A stretch of 64,000 nucleotides of DNA from Acanthornis magna. Its lineage: Eukaryota > Chordata > Aves > Passeriformes > Acanthizidae. The DNA lies in the NCBI GenBank assembly GCA_036785705.1, contig JAWUZG010000015.1, forward strand, positions 5,781,001 through 5,845,000. Reading direction: 5' to 3'. Below are positions 22,301 to 34,795 of this stretch, one piece after another. How positions within the stretch are numbered: the first letter of the stretch is position 1; each line of letters opens with the position of its first letter. Under the pieces are notes generated by a model. It ran no database searches and was not told the origin of the DNA. It was given only the letters and a program-made list of their open reading frames with translations. The position numbers were made by a program, and so were the translations under genes.

Positions 22301-23898
22301 AGAGAATGCAGGGACAGCTTTCTAGAGTGGTTGGGAGATTGCTTAGTAGTTTGTTGTTCAAGGTAATTTACTTAGATAAGTGAACAGCTATGAACTCTGC
22401 AAAGTAGTTAGAGACGTGGATTTATCTTATGCTGGCAGGACATTAAAGAGTGCATAGAAGTAGCAGCCTGCCACGCTTGTGGAAGTAAGGGCTGTGAAGA
22501 ACTGGCTCCACATCCTCCTGATACTGGAATGTGAGCAGCCCACCCCCATCGATCTTATTGATAGGAATCCTGGGAGTTGGGAATGGTATTTTGCTATTCA
22601 TTGTCTTGTTCCTAGGCCTGCCTTTGTCCATATCAGAGAAGCTCTTCCGTTTCCATGAAGAAGGAATGCTGTTCTCTCTGGTAGGGAAGCTGTTCTTGGG
22701 TGGAATTCTTGCCTTTGGTCTAGGCTTTTCTGAGTTCCTCTTGGTTTCCAGAACATCTAGCCTCACCCTTTCCATTGCTGGCATTTTTAAGGTAAGGCAT
22801 GGTTCCTGTGCTAATACTAGAAGGCAAGTACTGAGTCATCCCTATTGGGCCTTGTGTGGTGGGAGCTTCCTTAGATCCTTAGATCTTGTAATTTTTGTTC
22901 TCCTTGCACAGGAGCTTGATGCTTTGCCTTGCAGTCTCTGCAGTGAAGTCTCTTGGTCCCTGACAACAAAGGGCCAGAGACTAGTGGCTATTATAAAAAC
23001 CTGTGGCTGTTATAAAAAATACCACTAATGATCAATGTTTGTTGGAATGTGGGATAGAGTAAAACACATTTCCATCATGAGCAGCGGATGGTGTGGCAGG
23101 GAGGAGGGGTAAGAAGGGCAAGCTCTTGCATCAGACCTGCATATGACCAAACCACTGGTTTGAGCTATCTCTGTAACCCAGTTTGGCACATCCTCCCCTC
23201 CTCTGAGGGCTCCAGCACACATACTTTTGAGCTGAACTGTGATATGTGAAATCTCTGTGATCCAGAAGTTGCAAGATTCCTCTGTTACTGAGCTGTGCAG
23301 TCAGATGACTTAAAATCCCACATCCCAGTTTGACAGGTTGTTTGTTTCTAGAAACTGTTTTTAGAACTCTGTGCGCATGAAAGAATGTGCTGATAGAAAT
23401 TTAGCAGCCTGACATCTTGATCTAGTCTTCAGCTGTAAAATGTCTCATGCATATCTCCTAAGGTCCTGCCCTGCCACTTGTCATGTTTTTTTGTTTCCAC
23501 AGGAAATCTGCATTTTATTCCTCGCCACACATTTACTGGGAGATCGCCTCAGTCTCTTGAACTGGCTGGGCTTTGCTGTCTGCCTTTCGGGAATCTCCCT
23601 TCACGTTGTTCTCAAAGCCATGAATTCCAAAGGTGATTGTTTCAAATCACTTTCTGGTTTTTTGTAGGCTTTCTCATAGCTTCGCTAGGAGCTGTGCCTG
23701 GTTGCAGCTCCTTCACAGCACTAGGTTTGGGGGGAACTCCAGCAAGTTTGTCACTAAATGAGCTGTCTGCCTGCAGGTGACAAAGCACTGGAGCCACACA
23801 AAGACGTCAGCCCTGACCCTGACCTGGAGCTGCTGCTGCGCCACGCTGAACATGGTGAGGAAGAGGAAGAGGTTGTTGAAACCCCACAACAGCACTGA
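19240..23898 (+). CDS. SLC35C2: SLC35C2, solute carrier family 35 member C2 (whole gene, 9 coding exons)
   Basis: The exons are 19240-19356, 19433-19583, 21236-21299, 21515-21587, 21742-21910, 22202-22285, 22616-22791, 23503-23632 and 23777-23898, together 1086 nt, 361 codons plus stop. Human SLC35C2 is about 365 residues as I recall. All junctions are GT-AG and in frame. The protein is a ten-helix triose-phosphate/nucleotide-sugar transporter family member. Visible landmarks are [17 protein letters not shown] (first helix), [54 protein letters not shown] and [17 protein letters not shown], then an acidic cytosolic tail GEEEEEVVE. In mammals it localises to the Golgi/ERGIC and promotes Notch fucosylation; its transported substrate is not settled. 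The ATG at 19240 has C at -3 and G at +4, so the context is only fair, but it is the only ATG giving the family N terminus. Confidence 0.97.
19433..19583 (+). CDS. SLC35C2: SLC35C2 coding exon 2 (residues 40-90)
   Basis: It encodes [20 protein letters not shown], an arginine-rich loop, and [14 protein letters not shown]. The acceptor CCCGCAG and the donor GTACGG both lie inside the CpG island. It ends one base into Ala90. Confidence 0.95.
19640..20135 (+). mobile_element. CR1-type LINE 3' fragment in SLC35C2 intron 2
   Basis: Contains GAGGAGCGGCTGAGG, GTTCTTCACCCAGAGGGTGG, ACTGGAACAGGCTCCCCGGG and GTTGGACTCGATGATCCTGG, ending CATTATTCTGTGA. Translation 19889-20060 shows the decayed reverse-transcriptase tail motif [20 protein letters not shown]. 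It is about 500 bp and 5'-truncated, and sits about 60 bp after exon 2. The family call is CR1-like; the subfamily is uncertain. Confidence 0.8.
21236..21299 (+). CDS. SLC35C2: SLC35C2 coding exon 3 (residues 90-111)
   Basis: It encodes [20 protein letters not shown] then SL, with the Leu codon split CT|C. The donor GTAAGT starts at 21300. Confidence 0.96.
21515..21587 (+). CDS. SLC35C2: SLC35C2 coding exon 4 (residues 111-135)
   Basis: It encodes [20 protein letters not shown] then LEEM. KSSA is the conserved family motif at the start of this helix. The flanks are TTACAG and GTAAGA. Confidence 0.96.
21742..21910 (+). CDS. SLC35C2: SLC35C2 coding exon 5 (residues 136-192)
   Basis: Two membrane helices, [19 protein letters not shown] and [18 protein letters not shown], then [11 protein letters not shown]. 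The flanks are CTGCAG and GTATGT. Confidence 0.97.
22202..22285 (+). CDS. SLC35C2: SLC35C2 coding exon 6 (residues 192-220)
   Basis: It encodes [20 protein letters not shown] then PLFAVFEG. The conserved QNPID block is followed by a membrane helix. The flanks are TTTCAG and GTGCGT. Confidence 0.96.
22616..22791 (+). CDS. SLC35C2: SLC35C2 coding exon 7 (residues 220-278)
   Basis: It encodes [20 protein letters not shown], then helix [16 protein letters not shown] and [14 protein letters not shown], the most conserved stretch of the protein. The flanks are TCCTAG and GTAAGG. Confidence 0.97.
23503..23632 (+). CDS. SLC35C2: SLC35C2 coding exon 8 (residues 279-322)
   Basis: It encodes [20 protein letters not shown] and [20 protein letters not shown], the last two helices. 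The flanks are TTCCACAG and GTGATT. Confidence 0.96.
23777..23898 (+). CDS. SLC35C2: SLC35C2 coding exon 9 (residues 322-361 and stop)
   Basis: A cytosolic tail with [19 protein letters not shown] then VVETPQQH, stop TGA at 23896-23898. The DLELLLR block and the acidic run match the mammalian tail I recall. The acceptor is CTGCAG. Confidence 0.95.
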
Positions 23899-24598
23899 CT
23901 GAACATGAAGCACAAAGCCACCTGCTCTGTTCTTACCAAACCTGCCTGACAGGTATCCAGAAGGAAGGTCCAAAAGTCTCTGTGACCACCCAAATCAGAG
24001 CCAGGGCCTGGTGAGAGAATTCTGCTGTTTTGCAGACAAGCCCTGGAAGACAAGCCCTGGTTCAGCGGATGTAGAATGGCGTGGTGAGACAGGGAAGAGC
24101 TGTAAAAAGTCTATTAGGGGATCCTGAAGGCTGAAGGATCCTGAGAGTGTAGACCATGAGCTGTAGAATGAACATGGACATGTCTGGACTGTAGGCTGAG
24201 TGGTTCAGGGATTATTTTACTGCTATTTTGGTTTTGATTTCGAAGGAGAAGGTAGATACACCTTCCCTTTTTAAAAAAATGTTTCTGCAAATTAGGAATT
24301 CCAGTCCTAGTGGGAGCACATGACTGTATAAATCCCTAGAGTTGTCCCAGTGAGAAGGACCCTTTGTGCCTGGTGACCTCCATGTTCTGTGTGCATTGTA
24401 AGGAGAGAATTAAATGCTGGTATTTGGGACCAACTGAACATGATGAACATTTCCAGATGATGTTGGTTGGAGGGAAGACAGGGATGCATGAGTACTTTTG
24501 GTGCTACAGGCCAAGGGGAGAGTGAGCAGTGTCACAGAAGATGTAACTTGAGCAATAAGCTTATTGGAAAGTTTGGGGGGGGGATTTTTTGTTTTTTA

Positions 24599-24604
24599 AA
24601 TAAA
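24599..24604 (+). terminator. SLC35C2: SLC35C2 polyadenylation signal AATAAA
   Basis: Canonical AATAAA lies 700 bp after the stop, just downstream of a run of nine guanines and a T-rich stretch, with TGTCTGTAC as GT-rich downstream sequence. It is the first strong signal after the coding end. Confidence 0.7.
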
Positions 24605-27600
24605 CTGTTTTTCTGATTCACATTTGTCTGTACATTATGTATCTATGCTTTGTCAAGCAGAGGTCATTTGTCTTCTCAACTCCTTCCATTTTGGTCCTGT
24701 ACTGACCTTGCTACTGCATACCCATAAGGCCTGGCACACAAAACACCCACCAATCACTGATCTCTAAAATTAGGGGGATCTTCCTGCAACCTCTCATATT
24801 TATGCCAGCCACGAGAATTTACTGACTGGTCTGCCTTCATGCACCATATCCTAAGAAGACTTTTAGTTTTGTGGCTTTTTGTAAGAGTCTTATCTCTTTG
24901 CCCCATTTGATTGGATCCTGCAGTCCAGGAAGGGGGAATAGTAGGCTTTAAGATGTGTCATTTTCATTGCTGCTAAACCTCAAGTGGCGTTGGGCAGGTG
25001 GTTGGTTGGTTTTTTGCATGGTTTTTTTGCATGCAAGAATTTCCACATCTTTCAAAGTTTTGTTCAGTGCTAGCTTTTGTAGTTTTTGGAGTGGAAATAA
25101 CTTGACAGAGTGTCCCAAAGGGATAAGAGTACAATCTTTCTCCTGACAGGAGCTGGGTATTAAAGTGAACTTCTCATATTCTGTTTGAGAGCCTGAACCA
25201 TTTTTACTAAACTGTGTCCCTCTGTTGATCTTGCTTCATAGCTTTCAGATATGAAGTCTTTCTTGATGATTTTAATCAAGAGCATTTCCTGGGAAAAAAA
25301 TGGTTCTGAAGAAAACTTTTGTTATTAGTGATCATCTTTGATCATGTTCTGGTAACTGGCTCCAGAGCAGACAGCAGGTGGTGCAGCTTCCTCATGTAAA
25401 GCTACTGAACCAGCACGTCCACACCAGGCTGGCAGACCAAGGGATTTTGTGCATCAAGTAGAATGCCTGGAGCTGAGAATGACTTGGTCTGTCCCTAGCT
25501 GGATTTTCCAATAGCTGGGACTTGTGATGCTTCCAGCAGGATTCACCCTGTTTACCCTGCCAATAGCTGTGAGCGCCAAGCCCCAAATACTCTGTACTTG
25601 ATGTGGGGCAGTGGTGCTTTCTGCACGTGATCTGTGTTCAACAGCATCACAGCTGCTCTTTCATTTCACTTTCCACTTTTCTACAACTGAACCTCAGGCA
25701 TCCTTCTGCTGTGTAACTCCCAGACAGAGATTTCAGGTCCCTGGAATTCCAAGGTAAAGGCAACTTCATCCTCAGGTCAGAATTTGCACCAGATTTGCTG
25801 CTTGAAGATTAAATCCAATTGTGTTTGTGACCTGTAGGGCTCTGTAGTCTGTTGCTTCCAGCCTTGTTTCCTTTTTAAGACAGAGGTGATGCCTTAGAAC
25901 TCCTGCTTTGTCCTGGAGCTCTTGCAGCTCTTGGAACATGGCAGAGTTGTGGGCAAGCTTGGTAAGGGTGGGTTGGGACTGTGCTGGTGCAGGGCAGTGC
26001 AGCAGAGTGTTAAAGCAGCAGCACAGCTTGTCTGTTGAGCACTGTCCATCTTGCTTGAATGGGCACTAATATTTAATGAAAGGAAGAAAGAACCCTTGCC
26101 CACCCTCTTTCATATAAGGAAAAAATCCTACTGCGCATTGAAAATGCTGGAAATGGAAAAAGAGGCAAGGACGAAGGACTTGGAGGAGGAGACTGAAGTG
26201 CTGCAGCAATGGCACAAAATAAATGAGAATGAACAGTCTTGCGGTGATAGCGTTGAAGTATAGTAGGCATGGAGAAATAAGATTGGAATCTACTGAGGAG
26301 GGAGGATGGAAGTATGGGCAGGATGGTAGTGGAAGCTGGGAGTACCAATAGATCCTGTTTGCCTCTGGAAATAGCCCTGGGTGTCTTTGCACCCTTGGCC
26401 AGAGGTAGTCAAGGCCCCTAGGTGTTGCTGAAGCTGTTGGAGGCTTGGGTCGATGCAGTGGGCTGAGGATTGGAAACATCGGGTAAACCCAGCTGCAGGC
26501 ACGAGGCCGTGAATCCTGCCTTTAAGAGTTCTCTTGGTGCCACAGTGGGGTCCCTGTGTCTGTCTGAGAGGAGTGGTGCAGCTCACTGCTTGTGCAGACC
26601 ATTTTCTGACAAGCCCTGAGCCAGGGGCCACTTTAGGGGACAGGGGAAATAGTTTTCAGTACAGACAAACATTGTGTGGCACAGTTTGGTTCTGCCCCTT
26701 CCTCAAAGGAAGTGTATGAAGGCTGAATGTCCTGGAAGGGCTCTGGAACAGTGCAGTGCTGGGGACACACATGTGCCACATAAAAGATGAGCCCTTTTGC
26801 TGGGGAGGACACAGGGCTGTGTCTGTGCTGCCAAGGCCTCCCCCATCCGTGCCAGCCCCACACTGACACAGCCACCCTGGAAAGGGAGGGCTGCCATTGA
26901 ATATTGATGGTGTTTGAACTAATTAAGCAGCGGAAGCAAAGCTGAATGAGTCTCAGAGGTGCTGCACTCCTTCCGCAAACTCTGTTCTTGCCTGTAAGAC
27001 CAGGTGTTTACATGTGTGATGATTCTGCCTCCCTACCCGGCCCCCTGGGAGACCTCTTTATTTGAAGAACAGATGCTTGGCTTCCTGCTAAAATTTCAAT
27101 ATCATAAACATCCTGAGGGCAAGGAAAAAGTGTCCCTGCAGACCCCTCTGCACTCCTCTGGTCCTCTGCCCAGCAAACAAGGTATGTAATACCAGTGAGC
27201 TTACTGTGGGGAAGCCAGCCTGTCTCCAAAACATAGCAAAGCAGAGCAGCAACATGGGGCCCGGTGCCAGCAGCAGGGCTGCTTCAAGATGTGCTTCGTT
27301 TCTCATTTCAGCTGAACATCTCTGTAGTATTCATTACGTGGCTTGTGGTTCGTGCTTTGTGAGGTGGGGAAGGGGAAGCTCAGGGTGTAGATGGGAGGAA
27401 TGCTGGTTACTGCCAGCCTGGGGCTTTAAAGGGTTCACATTCATCTGCACTCTTTGCAGTGGCAAATAATTGCCTCTGACGCTGATACCCCTGCTGCTGC
27501 ACTGAGGCTCTCTTGGTTTTTTTCATTGTTGGGGGATGCAGATGTGATGTTCACAGCCTTGGATCTCTGCAGGATTTTTCTGGGAATTGCACTTGCCATT

Positions 27601-27779
27601 GTCCTCTCGCCTTCATTGCAACAGTATGCCTGCATCGGCCCCCTTCTTCATGGGCACATCACCCCCAGGAAGGCAAAGAAGGGAGGAGGCTTTGAGCAGA
27701 GAGAAGGACAAAAGGCAGCTGGCCAAGGAAAGTGGAGAAATGGCAGAAAACAAAGAACATGAATGGCTGGAGATGACAA

Positions 27780-28386
27780 TCACAGAATGATTGAGGTTGG
27801 AAGGGGCACTGGAAGTTATCTTGTTCAAGCCCCTGCTCAAGAAGGGCCACCTAGAACTGCTGCCCAGGAATGTGTCCAGATGGCTTTGAATATCTCCAAG
27901 TATGGAGACTCCACAACCTTTTCTGGGCACCCTGTGCCAGCGCTTGGTCACTCTCAGGGGGAAAAAGTGGTTCCTGGTGTTCAGAGGGAGCCTCCTGTGT
28001 TTCAGTTTGTGCCCATTGCATCTGTCTCTGGGCATCACTGAACAGAGTCTGGCTCCATCCTCTTTTCACCCTCCCATCAGGTATCTATTGACATTGACAT
28101 GTTTCCCCCTGAGCGTTCTCTTTTCCAGGCTAACCAGTCCCAGTTCTGTCAGCCTTTCCCTGGATATGAGGGGCTCCCAGGCTCTTCATGGCCCTTTGCT
28201 GGACACCAGGATGTCTATGTATCTTGTAGTGATGAGCCCAGCTCTGGGCACAGCACTCCAGGTGTGGCTTCACCAGTACTGCATAAAGGCAGGAATCACC
28301 TCCCCTGACCTGCTGGCAATTCTTTACCTAAGGCACTCCAGGGTATCCTTCTCTTCTTTGCGGCAAGAACACATTGTTCACTCAGG
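27780..28386 (-). mobile_element. CR1 LINE fragment, antisense
   Basis: On the plus strand it starts TCACAGAATGATTGAGGTTG, the reverse complement of a CR1 3' end. It continues through CAGGCTAACCAGTCCCAG-like, GATGAGCCCAGCTCTGGGCA and GGCAAGAACACATTG blocks typical of the element. At about 600 bp it is the longest CR1 copy here. Its frames are broken. Confidence 0.93.
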
Positions 28387-31300
28387 TGAAGATGCAAGGA
28401 TGCAGCTAAAGGGCAAGAACCTGCCCAGTCTAACACTGCAAGAGGTTTGCTAGAGCAGAGAGCTGTCCTACAGGACCTACACTGGCATAAGTAGCCCTTC
28501 CATCTAATTTTCTACTCTCCAGCCTTGCAGAGCTGGGTAATTGCTGTATCTATCAGTGCTCCTTGCATTAACAGGGAGCAATTGGCACCTGTGTTAAAGA
28601 GCCTGGTTTCAATTACTGCTGAATGCAGCTCAAACTCCAGAGCTGGGAGATTACATGGGGGAGGAGCTGTAGTACTCCCGTTTACTCTCTGTCTTTCCAC
28701 CAGGTGCTCCTCTTTCCCCAGGGATGAAGGTTTTTTTTTCATTTCTTGCTTGTGACTTGAATCTGCAAAGCTGCCAGCAAGGGCTGCCTGGGAGGAGTGA
28801 GGTTGCGCCTCTGAGGAGCATAGAGCAGGTATGGCTGGTACAGTGTTCAACTCTGTTCTTCCTCATGTGGATGTTTTTTACAGAAGCCTCTACTACAAAT
28901 CCTGCACTGAATGGTGGGGTAGCAGGGTGTGGGAGAAAATTAGTCTTTGTAGATGGTGGCATTCTCCCAGCCCTACACAGCAGTAATCATGGGGGCTTTC
29001 CCATTCCCTGCCGTCAGCTACACATCTCTCTTTGGTTTCCACTGCATCATCACTCCCCTGTTTACTGGGCCCTGCCCCCTCCTGCTGCCATTCATCATTT
29101 CTGATCCAATAAATTACAGCGCCGTAAAAATGCACAGGGAATTGTTTTCTGTGTTATAGAGCCATGAGCCCTTAAATTTCCATTTGTTTAGTGGGTGATG
29201 AATGGACAGTTGTGGTTGGTGCTGGAGCCATGTGGAGGGGTGGGAGAGCTCTGATTACAGTCAATGCTTCCTCCTGCAAGCTCAGCACCAGCGGCCTCAC
29301 TGGCTTGTGTGGCAGCACCTGTCTGGGGCTCCCCTTCCCAGTAAAACTCCCTGGTTCAGCTCATAACAGGGGTCAGATGAGGGGTTTGGAGAGTCTAAGT
29401 CAGAACATTCAGGCTTTATTCCTGTCCTGTGGGGGAATTTTATGAAGTCTGGGAGGGAGATACTATATTGGATGCCAGGGTAAACAGTTGTGCTGTAGAA
29501 GCAGGACTGGGAGTCTCCGGCCCATCAGCTCCCTGAAGATCTGGTTCAGATAGTGGGTAGGAGCCCTGACATCAGGAAATGGGGATAAATGGAGAAGCGT
29601 GGCACAGAGTGAGGGCAGTGGGACAAGGAAGAGGATTGGGATGGCTGGTACAAATGCAGAGGTCTGGCTACAGGCACACAGGGAAAGGCTGTGCTGGCAT
29701 CCAAGGAATGCTGTGGTTTAGTGGCTTCCCAGTGACCGAAGCCCTGCTTGATACTGGAAGTTAGCATCTATGCTACTTTTGCCTTTCTTCTCTCCAGTGA
29801 CCTGGAGGCTGCACTTAGACCACAATGCCTAAACTGTGGAGATGGGGAGCATGTGAGGGGCATGGCCATCACTGCATAGTTTGCTTCCTTTTTTCTCTAG
29901 GTGCCTATTTTCCTCCAAATGTGATTTCAAGTCAGTCTTGCAGCACTTTGGACCTGTCTAATGGTTTTGACACTGGATGTAAACTTAGCTGCATGACTTG
30001 TGCCGCAGCTGAGTCTGAGTCCTGCCTTGAGCAATAATAAATTTCTGATCTAAGCTGCTCTGCCTGCACTGCTGATGCATGTCATGTTCTTCTCCTCTTC
30101 CCTGTCTCTTCAGACTGCAGGCCACTGGGAAAAGCCTGGGAGAGCCCTTCAGCTCTGTGTTCCTGCTCCAGGGGTACAGCACAGCAGTCAGTCTACTGCC
30201 CTGTGCATCCAGCACTTGCATAAGTGGGAGGAGAAGGCACAGAAGGAGTTAAACAGTGCTGGAAAAATTGGTATTTAATCCATTGCTGTCCCTTCTAGCA
30301 AACCAAGATGGGAAAATGCCTCCCTGTTGGAAATAGTGCCTCTCAAAAATGGAAATGCAGGATGGCTAGGGATTAGGGTGCCTATCACTGGAAATGGGTT
30401 TCTTATCGTCTCTCTGAGCTGAATTTGTGGGGCAGCCTCTGAAAATTGAATTGCCTACCCTGTTTCGGTCTCTGCCATTGCATCCCTCCTGTGCTCCAGC
30501 TTTGTACCCACCTTCCCAACCTCTGGCCTGTCTTGTCCGCATCCTCAGCAGAGCAGGGGCTGCCTCTGAGTGGGTCTGTGCCTGTGGAGAGGGACTGTCC
30601 CAGCTGCAAGGTGGGCAGGACTAGCTGCATCTGGGAAGATTCATCCTTTGGGGTCTCAAGGGCAGGAGGATGTAGTCACTCTTTCCAAGCTTCCCTCTGA
30701 CCTTAAAAGGGTAGTGGTGGCCTGGCAGAGTCTGGTTTAGGACAACATGAGTGAAGGTGTGAAACGATCAGAAGACATCAGGCACTGCTGGAAATGAGAG
30801 CTCGTGATGAGGAGCTGGAGCCAGGATGGATGAGAGGCAGAAGAGATGAGGGAGCTATAAGAGATCAAGGAGGGACCACATTGAACACATCAGAGCAGGA
30901 ATGAGTGTGATGGGCAGCCTGAACCCCAGTCTGTGCTATGCTAGGTGGAGGTATCTCTTCCACCAGCACTCAGGCTCTGTTCTGGGATGGCCAAGGTGGC
31001 TCTTTCAGTTCCTCCTCACAGTTGCTGCACACCACAAGCACCAGCCTGTCCCCAGCTCTTTCCCCACAGAACCTGGGGCATTCCCTGCTCTCTTGGCCTA
31101 TAACAAGTGAGGCTGAAAGCTGATCAAACCCTTTCTCATGGTGCAGACTGCAGGCCACAGCCCAGGTATGCCCAGGTGTGCCAGCAATGGATGTCCAGGC
31201 ACAGTGTAGGGACTCCTTTAAAGGTCTTTTCTTCCAGTGTTTGGTTTGGGGATAATTATCTTTTACTGAGCTGTATTTTTCCATAGGTTGCCAGTGCCTA

Positions 31301-32164
31301 ACTTCATCCTTGTCTCTGTCACAGTATGTTTTTTTTGAGGAATTTCCCATCCTCTGTTAGAATTAAATGTGAGCCATAGGCACAAGAGCTGCTGAGTGTC
31401 CACCTGTCTATGGCTTTTCAATTCACCAACCTGCAATCGTGCTGTTTCAACACACAGTTGGTGCCCTTGATTCTTTGTCTGCCAGAATGCATTGAGTTTG
31501 AAAGTAAAAATTATTTAGAACTAATTGGGGAGTTTTTTTATACTCTTATGGAGTTACCGTCCATAGTTAATGGAATCTGAAGCAGATCTTTCTCTCTCAG
31601 AATAGCCCCTCTGCACTGAGCTGGAACACATAAAGTAATGCTGGCTATCAGGGCAAAGCATGAACCAAGGGCCTGGCAACTCTTGGAAGAGCAGGCTGTG
31701 CTCAGGTTGCAGAGTCTTGCTGTCTGCCCTGAGAAAGAGGAGAAGTCCTCTCTTCTTGCTAGGGTGCTGTTCTTGCCCTCTGCTGAAGGACTGACTTAAA
31801 TTGCTGACAAATAACAGAAGAAAGGTTACCTTAAATTGTAAAAATGCCTCCTTACATGCTGAGGGGCAGCTGTGGCCAGGTCTAGCAGCATGGGAGGGCT
31901 GGGGAGCCTTTATCTCTTCAGCAAAGGAAATTATGGCCAAAGGCATTGTGCTATCTGAGGGCCCTCAGTTCTGGAGTGGGATGCAGGTTTGCTCATTGAT
32001 CCCTAGCAGCCTCCACACTTGTGTGGGAGAATGCCCTGGTTTGTTATGTGTGACACAGGCTCAACCTGCAGCGGTGACCTGGAAAGGTGGAACAGGATGG
32101 GGGCAAACCAAAGCCACAGAGCAATCCTTAATGCTATTTTGGAAAGTTTTCTTGTTTCCAGTCC

Positions 32165-32345
32165 CACATGCACTGGAATACCCTGGGTCGCCCAGGGAAG
32201 TGATGGAGTCACCATCCCTCGAAGCATTCAAGAAGTGACTCAGTGTGGCACTTAGGGTATTGTTTAGTTGATACGGTATTTTTCAGTCAAAGGTTGGACT
32301 TGATGATCTTGGAGGTTTTTTCCAAACTTAATGATTCTGTGATCC
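32165..32345 (+). mobile_element. CR1 LINE 3' fragment
   Basis: CACTGGAATACCCTGGGTCG, GATGGAGTCACCATCCCTC, AGGTTGGACTTGATGATCTT and TTAATGATTCTGTGAT are CR1 3' landmarks in order. A decayed flank may extend to about 32085. Confidence 0.9.
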
Positions 32346-34358
32346 TGTACTTCTTCACAGCCTCAGTCCTGCCTGAAGGCCCTGTGCCTGGGGAATGGAC
32401 CCATGGAATTATCCCAGGAGTATCTTGCAAAGGGGCTGTTTTCCCACCTCTTGGTCCAGGTCCACCTTCACTTAGTAGAGAGCTGCCCCATGCCATCTGT
32501 CAATGTGAAGGGTCACCAGCTGGGCCCAGGTGCCCTTTGGAGTCATCACAGCTCCCTGGTCATGTGTCATGTGTGGTCATGTGTTTAACAGTTTGTCCAA
32601 AGCAACTTGCTATTTCATTTTGGGTTAAAACTGATAAATCAAGGTGACTTTGGGGAGAGAAATAATTCCTTTTGCAGGATTTGCATAATCCTGGCTGGTG
32701 ATATGATAATGGTGTTTGTTAAAGACAGAACACAATGAATTAATACTGTTAAGTTGCTGCTGCAAAATGCAAAGCAGGTAATTTACTGTGAATGCAAGCG
32801 AGAGTGTGAGTACAGCAGGCTTGGCAGTGGAAGCATCAGGCCCAGAAGACTCCTTGCCACAGGTCCAGCCAGGGTTGAGCACAGAGTCAGCAACAGGTAC
32901 CCCCTGCACTCTGCTTGGCCACAACTAAAGGCTGTGTTTGGCTTCTCCAGGGGAGGATTGCCTGTTTGAGTCCCTTTTCCCACCATCTCTGTGGGACTGG
33001 GACCTGCTTTGTCCCCCAGATCATTCTGGAGAGCCAGCCATGCAGGGCCACTCCCTGCTGGAGGAGGGACAAGGGAGCTGAGGGTGACATGTGTCATGCT
33101 GGTTCTGAAGGGACCTCTGGGCACAGAGAAGTCCTGGTAAGGAGATAGGCTGTGGCACTGGCCTTTGTGCCATCTTGGCCACCCCAGGAGGCTCTTGATG
33201 CCATTCATTCCTCCCACAGCAAAGACAAAGTCCCTGGAGTGGGTACAGCAGCCTGGGGACCAGGCAGCTCTGGCCTCAGCCCTCAGCTCCCACCTTGCTC
33301 AGCCAGGCAGGCTCAGCTGAGGGAACGGTGCTGCAGGGTGAGCGAGGATGAAGAGCTGGTGTGAGGCAGAGGTGGAGGGAGGTGTTTGGGAAAGGTACAT
33401 GGGTGTCTCACTCATTCTCTGGGCTGGTGCTGCACTTCCAAAGCCATCCTTCCTGCCAGACCCCACTGGAATCCTAATGCACTGTTTATCTCTGCAGCTC
33501 CACAGCTCTGTGAGAGGGAGATGCTGTGCGGGAGCCAGAGCAGGATTTCAGGCTAATTGGATTCTGTGTCTCCGTGGCTTCCCGTGTAGGCAGGCGACCA
33601 GGATTAGTGCAGTGTTTCTGAGGAACGGAGGAGAGCAGGGATGACCTGCATAGGGATTTCCTCCTCCATAGCCTCTGCTGCTATCTTCAGGAAAAGACTG
33701 AGCAGGAAAGGTTTTGAACAGGCCATACAGGTAGAGGGGCCCAAAGCAGTGTGTCCCCACTGTCTAAATTGCTTCTGCTCTTTCTAAATCTTTGAGCCAG
33801 GTGCAATCCCCTTCCCAGGGAAGGAAACAGCTCAAACACCTCTTGATCCTGAGCTAGCCTGACATGGGATTGGTCTCTTTTGCTGACTCCTTGTCGGGGA
33901 ACCAGAAAGGGGAATCAAAGAACCAGTGTCTCCTGCGCTCCGCCAGCCGCCTGCCTGGCTTTGCTTCCCTTTCTCTCCCCACTTCCCTCCCCAGGCCTGG
34001 CTGCTGGCTGGGAACAGCACACATTTGAGCCTTCTCCCTTCTCCCATGTTCCTTGCTGAGTTTCAGAGCCTGTCAGGGCAGGCACAGGATCCAGCTCATT
34101 AACACAGATTTATTCCTGTATAAACATTTCATTCCTTTAATTGCACGGCAGTCACGCCGCCGGCAGCAGTGGTAATGGCTCCGATTGCACCAGGTGTGTG
34201 CGCCCACAGCCGGCACACGTGGCTGAGCACTCACACTCTTGTGACACACACTGTGTTGCCCACAGGCAGGAATCTGAGCTGTGCAATGCAGAATTAGCTG
34301 GTCTGGAGAAGTGTGTGGGGTCCCCACTGTGCTATGGGATCCCAGCAGGTCTGTGGGG

Positions 34359-34795
34359 TCATAGAATCATAGAATTCTACAATCACTTGGATTGGAAGGA
34401 ACCTTAATGATGATCTCGTTCCAACACCGTGTCATGGGCTTGGACCCTTTCCACTAGACCAGGTTGCTCCAAGCCTTGTCCAACCTAGCCTTGGACACTT
34501 CCAGAGGTGGGATAGCCACAGCTTCTCTTGGCAACATGTGCTAGTGCCTCCTGACCCTCACAGGGAAGAATTTCTTCCCAATATCCCATGTACCCTCTGT
34601 CACTGGGAAGTCATTCTCCCTTTACCCTGTCACTTCATACCCTTGTCCAAAGTTCCTCTGCAGCTCTCTTGGAGCCCCTTAGGCACTGGAAGGGGCTCTA
34701 AGGCCTCCCTAGAGCCTTCTCTTCTCCAGGCTGAACAACCCCAGCTCTCTCAGCCTGTCTCCCAAGCAGAGGTGCTCCAACACCTCTCTGGCAGG
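34359..34795 (-). mobile_element. CR1 LINE 3' fragment, antisense
   Basis: It opens with TCATAGAATCATAGAATTCT (inverted CR1 octamers) and runs through CTAGACCAGGTTGCTCCAAG, CAGGGAAGAATTTCTTCCCA and CTTCTCCAGGCTGAACAACC, which are diagnostic CR1 antisense blocks. It looks younger than the other copies because the landmarks are nearly intact. Confidence 0.93.

Noticed and set aside
24034..24061. 14-bp tandem duplication AGACAAGCCCTGG(A/T)
   Set aside because: It is real but trivial: a two-copy slip in the SLC35C2 3' UTR with no evident function.
27902..28453. 183-codon plus-strand frame
   Set aside because: It lies on the antisense strand of a CR1 copy and has no protein likeness of its own.
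31554..31946. 130-codon minus-strand frame in the intergenic interval
   Set aside because: No recognisable domain, no splice or promoter context, and low-information composition typical of chance frames.
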